NCBI GenBank assembly: GCA_052034355.1
Contig: JBPOIQ010000002.1
Coordinates: 1-64,000 of the forward strand
Length of the DNA: 64,000 nucleotides
Origin: DYFX01 sp052034355
GTDB lineage: Bacteria > Patescibacteriota > Patescibacteriia > SG8-24 > DYFX01
Direction of reading: 5' to 3'
Notes under the pieces: model-generated
The model's input: the letters and a program-made list of their open reading frames with translations, nothing else
Databases searched by the model: none
What the model was told of the DNA's origin: nothing
Shown here: one piece after another, positions 23,709-32,148 of the stretch
Numbering within the stretch: position 1 is the first letter of the stretch
Layout of the letters: every line of letters begins with the position of its first letter
Made by a program: the position numbers and the translations under genes

Positions 23709-23752
23709 GTGCCCATCTTCTGAGTATTATCCACACCGGCTGGCCGTACCGT

Positions 23753-24331
23753 ATGTCCAAAGAAGTCGTCCTCGACATTGAAACGCAAAACAGCTTTGCC
23801 GACGTCGGCGGAGCGAACCATGACAAGCTCAAAATTTCGCTGATTGGCGTCTATTATTACGAAACCGACGAATACGTCAGTTATCTCGAGCATGAATTGC
23901 CGAATCTTTGGCCGCGCCTCGAACACGCCGAACGGATCATCGGGTACAACACCAAAGGATTCGACTATTTGGTGATGAACGCCTACTACGCGGGCGACGT
24001 TTCGGTATTTCCAAGCCTCGACATTCTTGAAGAAATCGCCAAGGCACTCGGTTTCCGCGTGAAACTTGACGATGTCGCTTCGGCGACGCTCGGGTACGGC
24101 AAGTCCGGACACGGTCTTCAAGCGATTGAATTTTTCCGCAAAGGCGAACTCGACAAGCTGCGCGACTACTGCTTGATGGACGTCAAAGTCACCAAGGAAG
24201 TCTACGAGTACGGCAAGGCGCACGGCGAGGTGTTTTACTTCGACCGCGCCGGCGTGAAGCGCGCCGTCAAGGTAAATCTCGGCATGCCCAGCGCGAAACC
24301 GAATCCGATCAACCTGACGATGCCGTTTTGA
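23753..24331 (+). CDS. DEDD-type 3'-5' exonuclease-like protein (RNase H fold)
   Basis: 192 residues from ATG 23753 (the open frame continues far upstream but has no coding sense there). Exo I is VLDIETQ (D8, E10), Exo II lies in IIGYNTKGFDYLVM (Asp about 75), and Exo III is YCLMDVKVTKEVY (Asp about 142), the YxxxD form of DnaQ/RNase_H_2 proteins. Such stand-alone proteins process DNA or RNA 3' ends; whether it serves repair or RNA turnover is unclear. The C-terminal tail is basic and proline-rich. Monocistronic. Confidence 0.82.
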   Translation: MSKEVVLDIETQNSFADVGGANHDKLKISLIGVYYYETDEYVSYLEHELPNLWPRLEHAERIIGYNTKGFDYLVMNAYYAGDVSVFPSLDILEEIAKALGFRVKLDDVASATLGYGKSGHGLQAIEFFRKGELDKLRDYCLMDVKVTKEVYEYGKAHGEVFYFDRAGVKRAVKVNLGMPSAKPNPINLTMPF

Positions 24332-24345
24332 GACGTCGCACGGAG

Positions 24346-24373
24346 AAATAAAAAACTGACCGCAAGCGGTCAG
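24346..24373 (-). terminator. Terminator of the 24370 membrane protein gene
   Basis: CTGACCG/CGGTCAG with a 4-base loop; on the minus strand it is followed by TTTTTTATTT. The stem includes the gene's stop codon. Confidence 0.85.
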
Positions 24374-24615
24374 AAGAAGAACGATCCGACAGTGTCGTAG
24401 AGGAGCCAGCCCAGGATCAGGGCCGCGATGTAGAGCCCGTAGAGCATGATCGCCGCACCAGCGATGCGCGCGTACAGCGGCCTCGGGGTGACCATCGTGA
24501 GGAAGCCTGCGGCAGCGATGGCGAATGCTCCGATCAGGAGGTGCCCGCTGCGGAAGGCGAGATAGCCCAGAATCCCCAAGGCGTAGATGGCGATTTTCAA
24601 CGTTTTTTCGGACAC
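24370..24615 (-). CDS. Small integral membrane protein
   Basis: 81 residues, GTG start fixed by AAAAGGAGG. Three hydrophobic stretches (about 8-22, 25-42 and 51-75) fill nearly the whole chain, so two or three membrane spans are expected. No charged motif or known family is seen. It has a private promoter and terminator. It could be a toxin-like or stress peptide or a subunit of a membrane complex; the sequence does not decide. Confidence 0.72.
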   Translation of the reverse strand: MSEKTLKIAIYALGILGYLAFRSGHLLIGAFAIAAAGFLTMVTPRPLYARIAGAAIMLYGLYIAALILGWLLYDTVGSFFF

Positions 24616-24641
24616 GACGGCCTCCTTTTGGCGATGTCGCC

Positions 24642-24670
24642 AGCGTAGGCGAAGAAGAGGGGAACGTCAA
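24642..24670 (-). promoter_or_regulatory. Promoter of the small membrane protein gene (TTGACG-17-TACGCT)
   Basis: Minus-strand TTGACG (24670-24665) and TACGCT (24647-24642), 17-base spacer, then AAAAGGAGG and GTG 24615. It diverges from the tRNA-Pro promoter. Confidence 0.6.
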
Positions 24671-24682
24671 TATGGGGGTCTT

Positions 24683-24708
24683 GATACGTCGGTCGCGACC
24701 GACGTATC
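24683..24708. promoter_or_regulatory. Perfect 26-base palindrome between divergent promoters
   Basis: Two 13-base arms, GATACGTCGGTCG and its exact complement, meet without a spacer between the -35 boxes of the small membrane protein gene and tRNA-Pro. A dimeric regulator site (operator) is the simplest reading; it has no T-run for termination. Confidence 0.55.
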
Positions 24709-24737
24709 TTGCCAAAACCGCCCGGGGCATGTAGGAT
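24709..24737 (+). promoter_or_regulatory. Promoter of tRNA-Pro (TTGCCA-17-TAGGAT)
   Basis: TTGCCA 24709-24714 and TAGGAT 24732-24737 with a 17-base spacer, 20 bases before the tRNA. Confidence 0.55.
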
Positions 24738-24757
24738 GGCCACGTTCACCAGCCCGT

Positions 24758-24832
24758 CGGAATGTAGCTCAGCGGTAGAGCGCTCGCTTCGGGTGCGAGA
24801 GGCCGCAGGTTCAATCCCTGTCATTCCGACCA
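24758..24832 (+). tRNA. tRNA-Pro (anticodon CGG)
   Basis: Acceptor CGGAATG/CATTCCG, D-stem GCTC/GAGC, anticodon stem CTCGC/GCGAG with loop TTCGGGT giving CGG (reads CCG), T-arm GCAGG-TTCAATC-CCTGT, encoded CCA at 24830-24832. Confidence 0.95.
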
Positions 24833-24835
24833 TGG

Positions 24836-24863
24836 AAAACACTCGGTTACGCCGGGTGTTTTT
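24836..24863 (+). terminator. Terminator of tRNA-Pro
   Basis: AAAACACTCGG/CCGGGTGTTTTT around a 5-base loop, directly after the tRNA 3' end. Confidence 0.85.
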
Positions 24864-24916
24864 CGTACACCACGGTTTCTTGACCCGTTCGCCACGCGTT
24901 CGTGTAGAATGCCACC

Positions 24917-26182
24917 ATGGATCTCTTCGACCTCAAAACTGAAAAAACCAAGGAATCCCAGACGCCGCTCGCGGAACTTATGCGCCCGCGGATGCTCGAC
25001 GACCTTGTCGGGCAAGAGGAGCTGGTCGGCGAGGGGTCGTCGTTACGCACGCTTTTGGAGTTGGATGCGGTCCCTTCGATGATTTTTTGGGGGCCGCCCG
25101 GAGTCGGCAAGACGACGCTTGCGAGAATCATCGCCGGCATGACCAAGTCGCGCTTCGTTTCGCTTTCGGCTACCAGTTCCGGCATTGCCGACTTGAAGCG
25201 CGCGGTTGAAGAGGCACGCGAACGCCGGGTGCTTCATGGCGACAAGACGATCGTCTTCGTCGACGAAATTCATCGCTGGAACAAGGCGCAGCAAGACGCG
25301 TTCCTGCCGCACGTCGAGGACGGCACGGTTACCCTGATCGGCGCCACGACGGAGAATCCTTCGATCGAAGTCAACAGCGCTTTGTTGTCGCGTTCGCGCG
25401 TGTTCGTACTCAAGGCGCTGACGGTTGAAGCGATCGAGGCGGTGCTTGATCGCGCGCTCGCGCTCGTGCAGGAACGAGGTGTGTATCCCTACAAAATTAA
25501 GCTCGACAAGGAGGCGGTGAAATACCTGGCGAGGATCGCGAATGGCGACGCGCGCTCGGCCTTGAACGGCCTGGAACTCGGACTACGCAGCGTTCGGCCG
25601 GACGCGAAAAACGTGGTATTCTTGAAGAAGGAAGCGCTGGCCAAAACGCTTCAAAAAAACCATCTCCTGTACGATCGCCAGGGCGAAGAGCACTACAACA
25701 TCATCTCGGCGCTGCATAAGTCGATGCGCGGTTCCGATGCCGATGCCGCGCTCTACTGGCTCGGCCGCATGCTCGAAGCGGGAGAGGATCCTCTGTATGT
25801 CGCACGTCGCATTGTGCGGTTCTCTTCGGAAGATATCGGACTCGCCGATCCGCAAGCGCTCGTGCAGTGCGTGGCCGCGTACCAGGCATGTCACCAGCTC
25901 GGAATGCCGGAGTGCAACGTGATCTTGGCGCAGGCCGTGGCATATTGCGCCCGCGCGCCGAAATCGAACGCGCTGTATGTCGGATATCAAAAAGTCCAGT
26001 CCGACATCCGCGAGTTTCCGAACGAGGGCGTGCCGCTCCATTTGCGGAACGCGCCGACCGCGCTCATGAAAAACGTCGGGTACGGTAAAGGCTATAAATA
26101 CAATCCAGATTTCAAGGAGCCGGTCGAACAAGAGTATTTGCCGGCCGCATTGAAAGGAAGGAAGTATCTCGAAGATGTCTAA
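24917..26182 (+). CDS. rarA: Replication-associated recombination protein A (RarA/MgsA AAA+ ATPase)
   Basis: 421 residues. AAA+ core with LVGQEELVGEG, Walker A GPPGVGKTT (Lys65), Walker B FVDEIHRWNKAQQDAFLPHVE (split across about 112-132) and sensor 1 ATTENPSIEVN, then the RarA-specific C-terminal tetramerisation region (about 250-415: DADAALYWLGRMLEAGEDPLYVARR and the YKYNPDF ending). RarA acts at stalled replication forks. A TAGAAT box ends six bases before the ATG, suggesting a leaderless mRNA. The stop overlaps the next ATG by eight bases. Confidence 0.95.
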   Translation: MDLFDLKTEKTKESQTPLAELMRPRMLDDLVGQEELVGEGSSLRTLLELDAVPSMIFWGPPGVGKTTLARIIAGMTKSRFVSLSATSSGIADLKRAVEEARERRVLHGDKTIVFVDEIHRWNKAQQDAFLPHVEDGTVTLIGATTENPSIEVNSALLSRSRVFVLKALTVEAIEAVLDRALALVQERGVYPYKIKLDKEAVKYLARIANGDARSALNGLELGLRSVRPDAKNVVFLKKEALAKTLQKNHLLYDRQGEEHYNIISALHKSMRGSDADAALYWLGRMLEAGEDPLYVARRIVRFSSEDIGLADPQALVQCVAAYQACHQLGMPECNVILAQAVAYCARAPKSNALYVGYQKVQSDIREFPNEGVPLHLRNAPTALMKNVGYGKGYKYNPDFKEPVEQEYLPAALKGRKYLEDV

Positions 26183-27356
26183 ACGCGCCATTATTCTCGG
26201 AGCGTTCGCGCTGGTCGCTGTCGCGACGGCTTTCTCTTTTTTGCGCGAACCCGATCCGCAAGCCGTCCTTCGCCAGGCGGCGAAAAACGTGCTGGCGGAA
26301 AAATCGTTTCATCTCGACGTGCGCGGAACGATCGTCGGTTTGCCGAAAGGACTTGAGGGCGGCGTCGTAGCTGATGCGACGGGGGTCGACATGACCGCGA
26401 GTATGGATATCGATCGCACTGATCCGATGCGCCAAGCTTCGGTTTCGACCTTCGAATTGATGCAAGGCCTTTCGACGGGCGGTCAAGCCAAGCTTGCAGG
26501 TGAGGCGCGTCGCAAGAATGGCGTGCATTATCTGCGCCTCAGCGCGTTGGAAGGTGTTCAAGGTCTTGAAGCAAAGCGCATTGTCGGCACGTGGATGAAA
26601 GCTGGGCAGCCGTTTATCGACTTGTTGCTCGCTTCCGGCGCGCCGGAGCCGGATATGGATGCCTCCGAAGTAGAAGCGATGAAGCTTCGCGCGCGTTCGG
26701 TTGATCTGTTCACGGTCGTGAAAAAACTCCCGAACGAGACGGTTGCAGGCGCGAAATCGTTTCACTATGCGGTTGAGTTGAATATGGAGGTCGTTTCGGC
26801 GCTTCTTTTGAAGCGTCGGGAAATGCGGTTGGACCGGGAGATGACCTCCGAAGACGTGCTGGCCGTCACGGAAGAGCTTCTGCAATGGAACCGGCCAGTT
26901 GGCGAAATTTGGGTTGATGCGCGCACGCGGAAGGTGAAACAGCTCACGCTGGGTACCGCGCTTGGACAAGATGGTAAAGGAGGCGCTGCCGCCGCGACAC
27001 TCACGTTTTCCAACGAGGGTAAACCCGTCACTATTCAGGTTCCGGAGGCGGAAGACGTCGATAAGGTGCTCGGTCCGCTTTTTGAAAAACGCCTGAGCCT
27101 GTCTGGTTCGCGCGCCAAAACGCAAGGCTCCGCTGAAGCCGAGAAAGAAACCGCAACCGCTCTGCCCGTCCTTCCGGGGACGGCTGCACAAAATACCGAC
27201 ACCGACAACGATGGATTATCCGACGCGCAAGAAGCTTTTTACGGCGCTGATGCTTGGAATCCCGACACCGACGGCGACGGTTATATGGACGGTCTTGAGG
27301 TCGACAAAGGCATGAATCCGCTCGGTCCTGGGCCTTTGTTCGGATTCGGTCTATGA
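26175..27356 (+). CDS. Exported protein with thrombospondin type 3 calcium loops
   Basis: 393 residues. An N-terminal signal anchor (about 5-22) leads into a ~290-residue region of beta strands (FHLDVRGTIVGL, FHYAVELNMEVVSALLL) that resembles LolA/LppX-like lipid-carrier folds only in general pattern. The C-terminal end has two DxDxDG calcium-binding repeats of the TSP3 type (DTDNDGLSDAQE and DTDGDGYMDGLE, about 341-375), common in surface proteins of this bacterial group. Overlaps rarA by eight bases and the next PBP by four (ATGA), so the three are one operon. Confidence 0.78.
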   Translation: MSKRAIILGAFALVAVATAFSFLREPDPQAVLRQAAKNVLAEKSFHLDVRGTIVGLPKGLEGGVVADATGVDMTASMDIDRTDPMRQASVSTFELMQGLSTGGQAKLAGEARRKNGVHYLRLSALEGVQGLEAKRIVGTWMKAGQPFIDLLLASGAPEPDMDASEVEAMKLRARSVDLFTVVKKLPNETVAGAKSFHYAVELNMEVVSALLLKRREMRLDREMTSEDVLAVTEELLQWNRPVGEIWVDARTRKVKQLTLGTALGQDGKGGAAAATLTFSNEGKPVTIQVPEAEDVDKVLGPLFEKRLSLSGSRAKTQGSAEAEKETATALPVLPGTAAQNTDTDNDGLSDAQEAFYGADAWNPDTDGDGYMDGLEVDKGMNPLGPGPLFGFGL

Positions 27357-29056
27357 ACCGCCTGCGGCTTCTGCGTATCGGTTTTTTTGCCGTCGGCCTG
27401 CTGCTTATCGGGCAGTTATTTCGCATCCAAGTACTCTCGCACGACTTCTACGCGGCGTTGGCTGAAGGTCAGCACGACCTTTTTGAGCATTTGTTTCCGG
27501 CGCGCGGAAAGATTTATGCGCGGGATCATCAGTCCGGCGACCAGACGTTTCTCTTGGCGACGAATCGTACCTTGAACTTGCTGTTTGCGGAGCCGTTCCG
27601 CATCAAGAATCCCATCAATACCGCCGACGCGCTCGCGCCGATTTTGAATATCGACGCTGCGGAACTCAAAAATAAGATCTCGAGCCCGACGGAACGGTAT
27701 CGCGTGCTGGCGCGCAAGCTTGATGATGAAACGCGGAAGAAGATCGAGGTTTTGCAGCTCGAAGGGATCGGTTTTACGAAAGAAGATTTTCGTTTTTATC
27801 CCGAAGGCGGCACGGGCGCGCAGATGCTCGGCTTCGTCGGGGAGAGCGACAAGGGGAAAAGCGGGCGCTACGGCATTGAAGGCTGGTTCGACAAGGAGCT
27901 CGCGGGCGCACAAGGATATCTGCAATCGGAGAAGGATTCCCGAGGCCGCGTCATTGCGGTCGGCAATCGCACGATCCAGCCGGCCAAAGACGGCGATGAT
28001 ATCGTCTTGACGATTGATCGTACGGTGCAGTACGTCGCCTGCAAAAAACTCGACGAATGGATCAAAAAATTCAACGCGCAGAAAGGCAGCGTTGTGATTC
28101 TTGATCCGCATACGGGCGGCATCATTGCCCTGTGCAACGCGCCGACCTTCGACCCCAACGAGTACGGGAAAATTGAAAATGTCGACGTCTATAACAATAC
28201 GGCGATCTTTGAGCCGTACGAATCCGGTTCCGTGTTCAAGACGATCACGATGGCAGGCGGACTCGATTCCGGAAAAGTGCTGCCTACGACGATCTTCGAC
28301 GATCCGGGTGAAATCAAAATCGGGCCGTTCACCATTCGCAACTCCGATCTCAAGGCGCATGGCCGCGTCGATATGACGACCGTGCTGGCTGAATCGCTCA
28401 ACACAGGCATGGTCGACGTGGTGCATACTCTCGGACCGCAGAAGTTCTTGAGCTACGTACGCGACTTCGGCTTCGGCCAAAAAACCGGAATCGAATTGCA
28501 GTCGGAGGGCGCAGGCAACATTGAGCCGCTTTCTCGCAAAGGCGATATCTGGTCGGCAACCGGTTCGTTCGGGCAAGGCATTACGGTTACCGTCTTGCAG
28601 CTCGCCTCCGCGTACGGAGCGATCGCCAACGACGGCGTATTGTTGAAACCGTACATCATCGACGAGATCCGTCATGGCGACGGTACGGTCGAGAAGCGGG
28701 CGCCGAAAACCGTACGAAACGTCATTTCGAAGCGCGCTGTCGATCTGCTCTCCGGCATGCTTGTCGCCGTCGTCGAGAAGGGGCATGGTAAGCGTGCCGG
28801 CGTTCCGGGGTATTGGATTGCCGGTAAAACCGGCACTGCCCAGATTCCGCGAGCCGACGGTGGAGGATATGAAGTCGGACCGACGATCGGCTCGTTTGCC
28901 GGGTTCGGGCCGGTCGACGATCCGAAGTTCGTGATGGTTGTCCGGGTCGACCGCCCCGAAGGCGTGCAGTTTGCCGAGTCGACTGCGGCTCCACTCTTCG
29001 GCGACATCGCCAAATATCTGCTGGATTATTATCAGGTACCGCCGACGCGCAAATAA
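27353..29056 (+). CDS. Penicillin-binding protein 2/FtsI-type transpeptidase (class B PBP)
   Basis: 567 residues. One N-terminal membrane segment (about 6-24) and a dimerisation domain (about 45-190) precede the transpeptidase domain. Catalytic motifs: SxxK S293-K296 (SGSVFKT), SxN at S348 (SLN) and KTGTAQ from K492. The architecture fits FtsI/SpoVD or PbpA; no PASTA domain is present. It cross-links peptidoglycan during division or elongation. It is followed two bases later by murF, a usual neighbour in division-and-cell-wall clusters. Confidence 0.93.
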   Translation: MNRLRLLRIGFFAVGLLLIGQLFRIQVLSHDFYAALAEGQHDLFEHLFPARGKIYARDHQSGDQTFLLATNRTLNLLFAEPFRIKNPINTADALAPILNIDAAELKNKISSPTERYRVLARKLDDETRKKIEVLQLEGIGFTKEDFRFYPEGGTGAQMLGFVGESDKGKSGRYGIEGWFDKELAGAQGYLQSEKDSRGRVIAVGNRTIQPAKDGDDIVLTIDRTVQYVACKKLDEWIKKFNAQKGSVVILDPHTGGIIALCNAPTFDPNEYGKIENVDVYNNTAIFEPYESGSVFKTITMAGGLDSGKVLPTTIFDDPGEIKIGPFTIRNSDLKAHGRVDMTTVLAESLNTGMVDVVHTLGPQKFLSYVRDFGFGQKTGIELQSEGAGNIEPLSRKGDIWSATGSFGQGITVTVLQLASAYGAIANDGVLLKPYIIDEIRHGDGTVEKRAPKTVRNVISKRAVDLLSGMLVAVVEKGHGKRAGVPGYWIAGKTGTAQIPRADGGGYEVGPTIGSFAGFGPVDDPKFVMVVRVDRPEGVQFAESTAAPLFGDIAKYLLDYYQVPPTRK

Positions 29057-29057
29057 T

Positions 29058-30335
29058 ATGATCAAACATCTTCAGGCCGTTCTCGCGTTTTTGGCGCGCA
29101 CGACGCTCGCCAGGTACGCGCCCAAGATCGTCGCCGTGGCCGGTTCGGTTGGGAAAACATCGACGACGCGCGCCGTGACCGCGACCTTGGCCCGCTCGTT
29201 TTCCACGCGGGGGAGCGTGAAGAATCACAACAACGAAATTGGCGTGCCGCTCACGATTCTCGGCGAGCCGAAGTCGGGCGGACGCTCGCCGTTCGCTTGG
29301 GCCGCGATTCTGTGGCGCGGTTTCCGGCTTGCGTTTGGACCGGCGCGGCCGTATCCGAGCGTTTTGGTTCTTGAAATGGCGACCGATCATCCGGGGGACT
29401 TGGCGTACCTCGCTTCGATCGCGCCGCCCGACGTCTCCGTGCTGACCGCAATCGCCGAAGAGCATACGGAATTTTTGGGAGACTTGGATGGCGTGGCGAA
29501 AGAAGAGGGGACGATCGTGCGCGCGCTTGGCGAGCAGGGAACGGCTGTCTTGAACGGGGATGACCCGCGCGTCGCTGCACTGCGGCAAGAATCGTCTCAA
29601 GCGATGCTCTTCGGTTTTGGCGAGGCGGCGCATGTGCGCGCCGAACGCGTTCAGCCGGAGCTTGCACTCGGTACCGTGTTCACGCGCTTCGATTTGGTAA
29701 TCGGTGGACATCGGTATCCCGTCAATCTTCCGAATGCCCTCGGCGACGGCAATGTGTATGCCGCGCTCGCGGCTGCGTCGGTCGCACTCGCGTTTCATGT
29801 CGATCCGGCGGTCATTCCGTACGGACTCGCCGAGTATCAGCCGCCGCCGGGACGCTTGCGCGTTTTGCCGGGCATCAAAGAGACGATGTTGGTTGACGAT
29901 ACCTACAACTCTTCACCGCGCGCGGCTGAACTCGCGCTCGCGACGTTTCAGCGCCTGCCGCTTCGTTCCGGCGGGCGGCGCATTGCCGTTCTCGGCGACA
30001 TGCTTGAACTCGGAATGTTGACGGAATCGGCGCACGAGCGCATTGGTCGGTTGGCGGCTGCTTCCGGCGTCGAGTGGTTAATCGGCGTCGGATCCGCTTC
30101 CGCGATGTTGTGTCGTGCCGCGCGTGATGTGGGAATGGCTGAGGAACGGGTGTTTCATTTTCCGAATGCGCAGGAGGCCGGTCGTTTTTTGCAGGAACGG
30201 GTAGGCCAAGGAGACATGCTTTTGATAAAAGGCTCACAAGGCGTTCGTTTGGAAAAAATCGTCAAAGAATTGATGGCGGAGCCGGAGCGGGCGGAAGAGC
30301 TCCTGGTACGACAATCCAAGGATTGGCTGAACTAA
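29058..30335 (+). CDS. murF: MurF-like Mur ligase (UDP-MurNAc-tripeptide--D-Ala-D-Ala ligase)
   Basis: 425 residues from ATG 29058; the longer upstream frame overlaps the PBP gene. ATP loop GSVGKTST (Lys33), the ligase motif MATDHPGDL (about 115) that corresponds to the ExG region, EEHTEFLGDLDGVAKEE (His/Glu at about 137), NGDDP (about 172) and VDDTYNSSPRA (about 276), which is the MurF form of the DxYNAxP motif. It is shorter in the N-terminal substrate domain than E. coli MurF (452). It adds D-Ala-D-Ala to the cell-wall precursor. Co-transcribed with the PBP. Confidence 0.88.
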   Translation: MIKHLQAVLAFLARTTLARYAPKIVAVAGSVGKTSTTRAVTATLARSFSTRGSVKNHNNEIGVPLTILGEPKSGGRSPFAWAAILWRGFRLAFGPARPYPSVLVLEMATDHPGDLAYLASIAPPDVSVLTAIAEEHTEFLGDLDGVAKEEGTIVRALGEQGTAVLNGDDPRVAALRQESSQAMLFGFGEAAHVRAERVQPELALGTVFTRFDLVIGGHRYPVNLPNALGDGNVYAALAAASVALAFHVDPAVIPYGLAEYQPPPGRLRVLPGIKETMLVDDTYNSSPRAAELALATFQRLPLRSGGRRIAVLGDMLELGMLTESAHERIGRLAAASGVEWLIGVGSASAMLCRAARDVGMAEERVFHFPNAQEAGRFLQERVGQGDMLLIKGSQGVRLEKIVKELMAEPERAEELLVRQSKDWLN

Positions 30336-30338
30336 GCG

Positions 30339-30374
30339 AAAAAAGCCAGCGCCTCTTGACAGAATCGGCTTTTT
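30339..30374 (+). terminator. Possible terminator of murF overlapping the next promoter
   Basis: AAAAAGCC (30339-30347) and GGCTTTTT (30367-30374) pair around a 19-base loop that contains the -35 box of the kinase promoter. Weak as a terminator because of the long loop. Confidence 0.5.
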
Positions 30375-30384
30375 GGGCTAAATT
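30356..30384 (+). promoter_or_regulatory. Promoter of the Ser/Thr kinase gene (TTGACA-17-TAAATT)
   Basis: TTGACA 30356-30361, 17-base spacer, TAAATT 30379-30384. The predicted leader is about 83 bases to the TTG start. Confidence 0.65.
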
Positions 30385-30473
30385 CAGCCGTTTCCTGGGC
30401 GTTCGCCTCTGGAATGTCCTTTGACCAAACTGGTCACCAAACACACAGCCTACCTCGAGAAAAGGAGGTCCCC

Positions 30474-32051
30474 TTGGCCAAGCTCTCTGATACCGACCGC
30501 GAGTTGGGCGAGAAGCTCACTCGTGGGCGACGGGGGGCGGACATCGCTCCGCCGTCACAGCGAAAGATCGGCAAGTACGAGATCGCGCGGAAGCTCGGCT
30601 CCGGTGGTATGGGGGACGTGTTCCTCGCCATCGATCCGGATCTCGGGCGTGAGGTCGCCATCAAGGTGATCAATCTCCCGATCTCCATCTCCACGCCGGA
30701 GGCGATGCGCACGCTGAGCGATCGTTTTCGTCTCGAAGCGCGATCGGCCGCCAAGGTCGCACATCCCAACGTGGTGACGATCTACGAGTTCTCCGAGATG
30801 GCAGGCAAGCACCTGCTCGTCATGGAGTACATCCACGGTCGTACCCTCAAGGAGTTGATCGAGGGTGGCAAGGCGTTGCCCCCGGTGCAAGCCGCGCGCC
30901 TCGCGATTGATGTCTTGGATGGACTCGCCGCTATTCACAAGGCGGGCATGATCCACCGCGACGTGAAGCCGATGAACCTCATGCTGACCTCCCAAGGTCG
31001 CGTGAAGATTCTCGACTTCGGACTCGTGAAGGACACTTTGCAACCCAGCGACCTGACCCAAGTGGGCATCGTCGCCGGTTCGCCGTCCTACATGGCGCCC
31101 GAACAGACCGGTCTTGTCACGGGCAAGGTTGATGCGCGGTCGGATCTCTACGCACTTGGCGTCGTGCTCTTCCAGCTTCTCACGGGTCATCTGCCGTTCA
31201 GTGGCAACAACCTGATCGAGACTCTGAGACAGCATTGCCAGGTGCCGGTTCCGCCCGTCGCGACTCCCTGGGGTCCGGCTCCATTCGAGATGGTCGAGAT
31301 CGTCCGCAAGGCGATGTCGAAAAAGCCCGATGAACGGTTCGCCTCGGCCGAGGATATGCGAGAAGCACTTCTGCGGTTCACCGAGTCGAAACCGGCGATC
31401 AGCGGCTTGTCGAAGACGCTGCCGGCTCATGAAGCCACGCCTCCGGCGGTGTCGCGCACGATGACGCCTTCGGGTGTCGGGACGCCTCGTCGCCTTGCGC
31501 CGGTCGCGGCCAATGCGACGTCGAGCCAACGCCCGCGTTCCCCAAGCGTTCCACCGCCGATCCCGGCCCGTGCTCCCAAGCCGAGCGTTCCGCCGCCCAG
31601 CCCTCCTGCGATGCCTGTCCAGGCCTCAAAGAGGAGCTGGTCGTGGACACTGCTCGGCTTCGTCTCGGCGATCGGGTTTCTCGTCGTCTGGCTGTACGTC
31701 ACCGGGCGTACCCCGTGGAGCGCACGCGCTTCTCAGGCACGCATGGGGCTTGCGGGTTCGGCGGCTGCTACTTTGGCGCCCGACGCGTCCGTGCCTGTTG
31801 TCGTGCCGACGGCCGATGATGGGTGCAAGGCGTACGAAGAGATGAAGCTCGGTCGCGCGATCGAGATTCTGAAGCCGCTCGATGTCGGCGCGCTGAGTGC
31901 CGAGCAGCTCTTCTGCCTCTGCGCTTCCGAGCACGCGCTCGGACACGCCGATGAACAGAAGGACTGTCGGCTCTACCTGAAACATCCCCTCCGCGATCGC
32001 GGCAAGGCGCGACAGGTCGAGCACTGGCTCTCCAAGCCCGGCACGCACTAG
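30474..32051 (+). CDS. Receptor-type Ser/Thr protein kinase (PknB-like)
   Basis: 525 residues from TTG 30474, fixed by AAAGGAGG at 30461-30468; the in-frame ATG at 30414 lacks such a site. The kinase domain has the glycine loop LGSGGMGDVF, Lys64 (VAIKVIN), HRDVKPMN with catalytic Asp163, DFGLVK with Asp181 and the activation segment SPSYMAPEQ. A Pro/Ser/Ala-rich linker (about 320-385) leads to one membrane helix (about 389-411, WTLLGFVSAIGFLVVWLYV) and a short outer domain with two Cys pairs (about 440-525). PASTA repeats are absent. It probably senses an envelope signal and lies just after PBP2 and murF. Confidence 0.93.
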   Translation: MAKLSDTDRELGEKLTRGRRGADIAPPSQRKIGKYEIARKLGSGGMGDVFLAIDPDLGREVAIKVINLPISISTPEAMRTLSDRFRLEARSAAKVAHPNVVTIYEFSEMAGKHLLVMEYIHGRTLKELIEGGKALPPVQAARLAIDVLDGLAAIHKAGMIHRDVKPMNLMLTSQGRVKILDFGLVKDTLQPSDLTQVGIVAGSPSYMAPEQTGLVTGKVDARSDLYALGVVLFQLLTGHLPFSGNNLIETLRQHCQVPVPPVATPWGPAPFEMVEIVRKAMSKKPDERFASAEDMREALLRFTESKPAISGLSKTLPAHEATPPAVSRTMTPSGVGTPRRLAPVAANATSSQRPRSPSVPPPIPARAPKPSVPPPSPPAMPVQASKRSWSWTLLGFVSAIGFLVVWLYVTGRTPWSARASQARMGLAGSAAATLAPDASVPVVVPTADDGCKAYEEMKLGRAIEILKPLDVGALSAEQLFCLCASEHALGHADEQKDCRLYLKHPLRDRGKARQVEHWLSKPGTH

Positions 32052-32063
32052 CACATTTCTCTG

Positions 32064-32090
32064 AGAGGTACGCCACGCGTGCCTCTTTTC
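32064..32090 (+). terminator. Terminator of the kinase gene
   Basis: AGAGGTACGC/GCGTGCCTCT with CAC loop and a T-rich tail. Confidence 0.85.
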
Positions 32091-32093
32091 TTA

Positions 32094-32122
32094 TTGACAA
32101 AAATGTTTTTTTCGGGGAATGT
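32094..32122 (+). promoter_or_regulatory. Promoter of the 32149 gene (TTGACA-17-GAATGT)
   Basis: Consensus TTGACA 32094-32099 with a poor -10 (GAATGT, 32117-32122) at 17 bases. ACAAGGAG precedes ATG 32149. Confidence 0.45.
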
Positions 32123-32148
32123 GGCGGTTGCCAGACAAGGAGTCTGCG

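Noticed and set aside
23186..23752. Long N-terminal extension of the exonuclease frame
   Set aside because: The frame runs through the GspE-like gene and the sRNA terminator; ATG 23753 starts directly with the exonuclease fold.
27416..29065. 549-codon minus-strand frame opposite PBP2
   Set aside because: Plus strand shows SxxK, SxN and KTG motifs; the minus product has no recognisable features.
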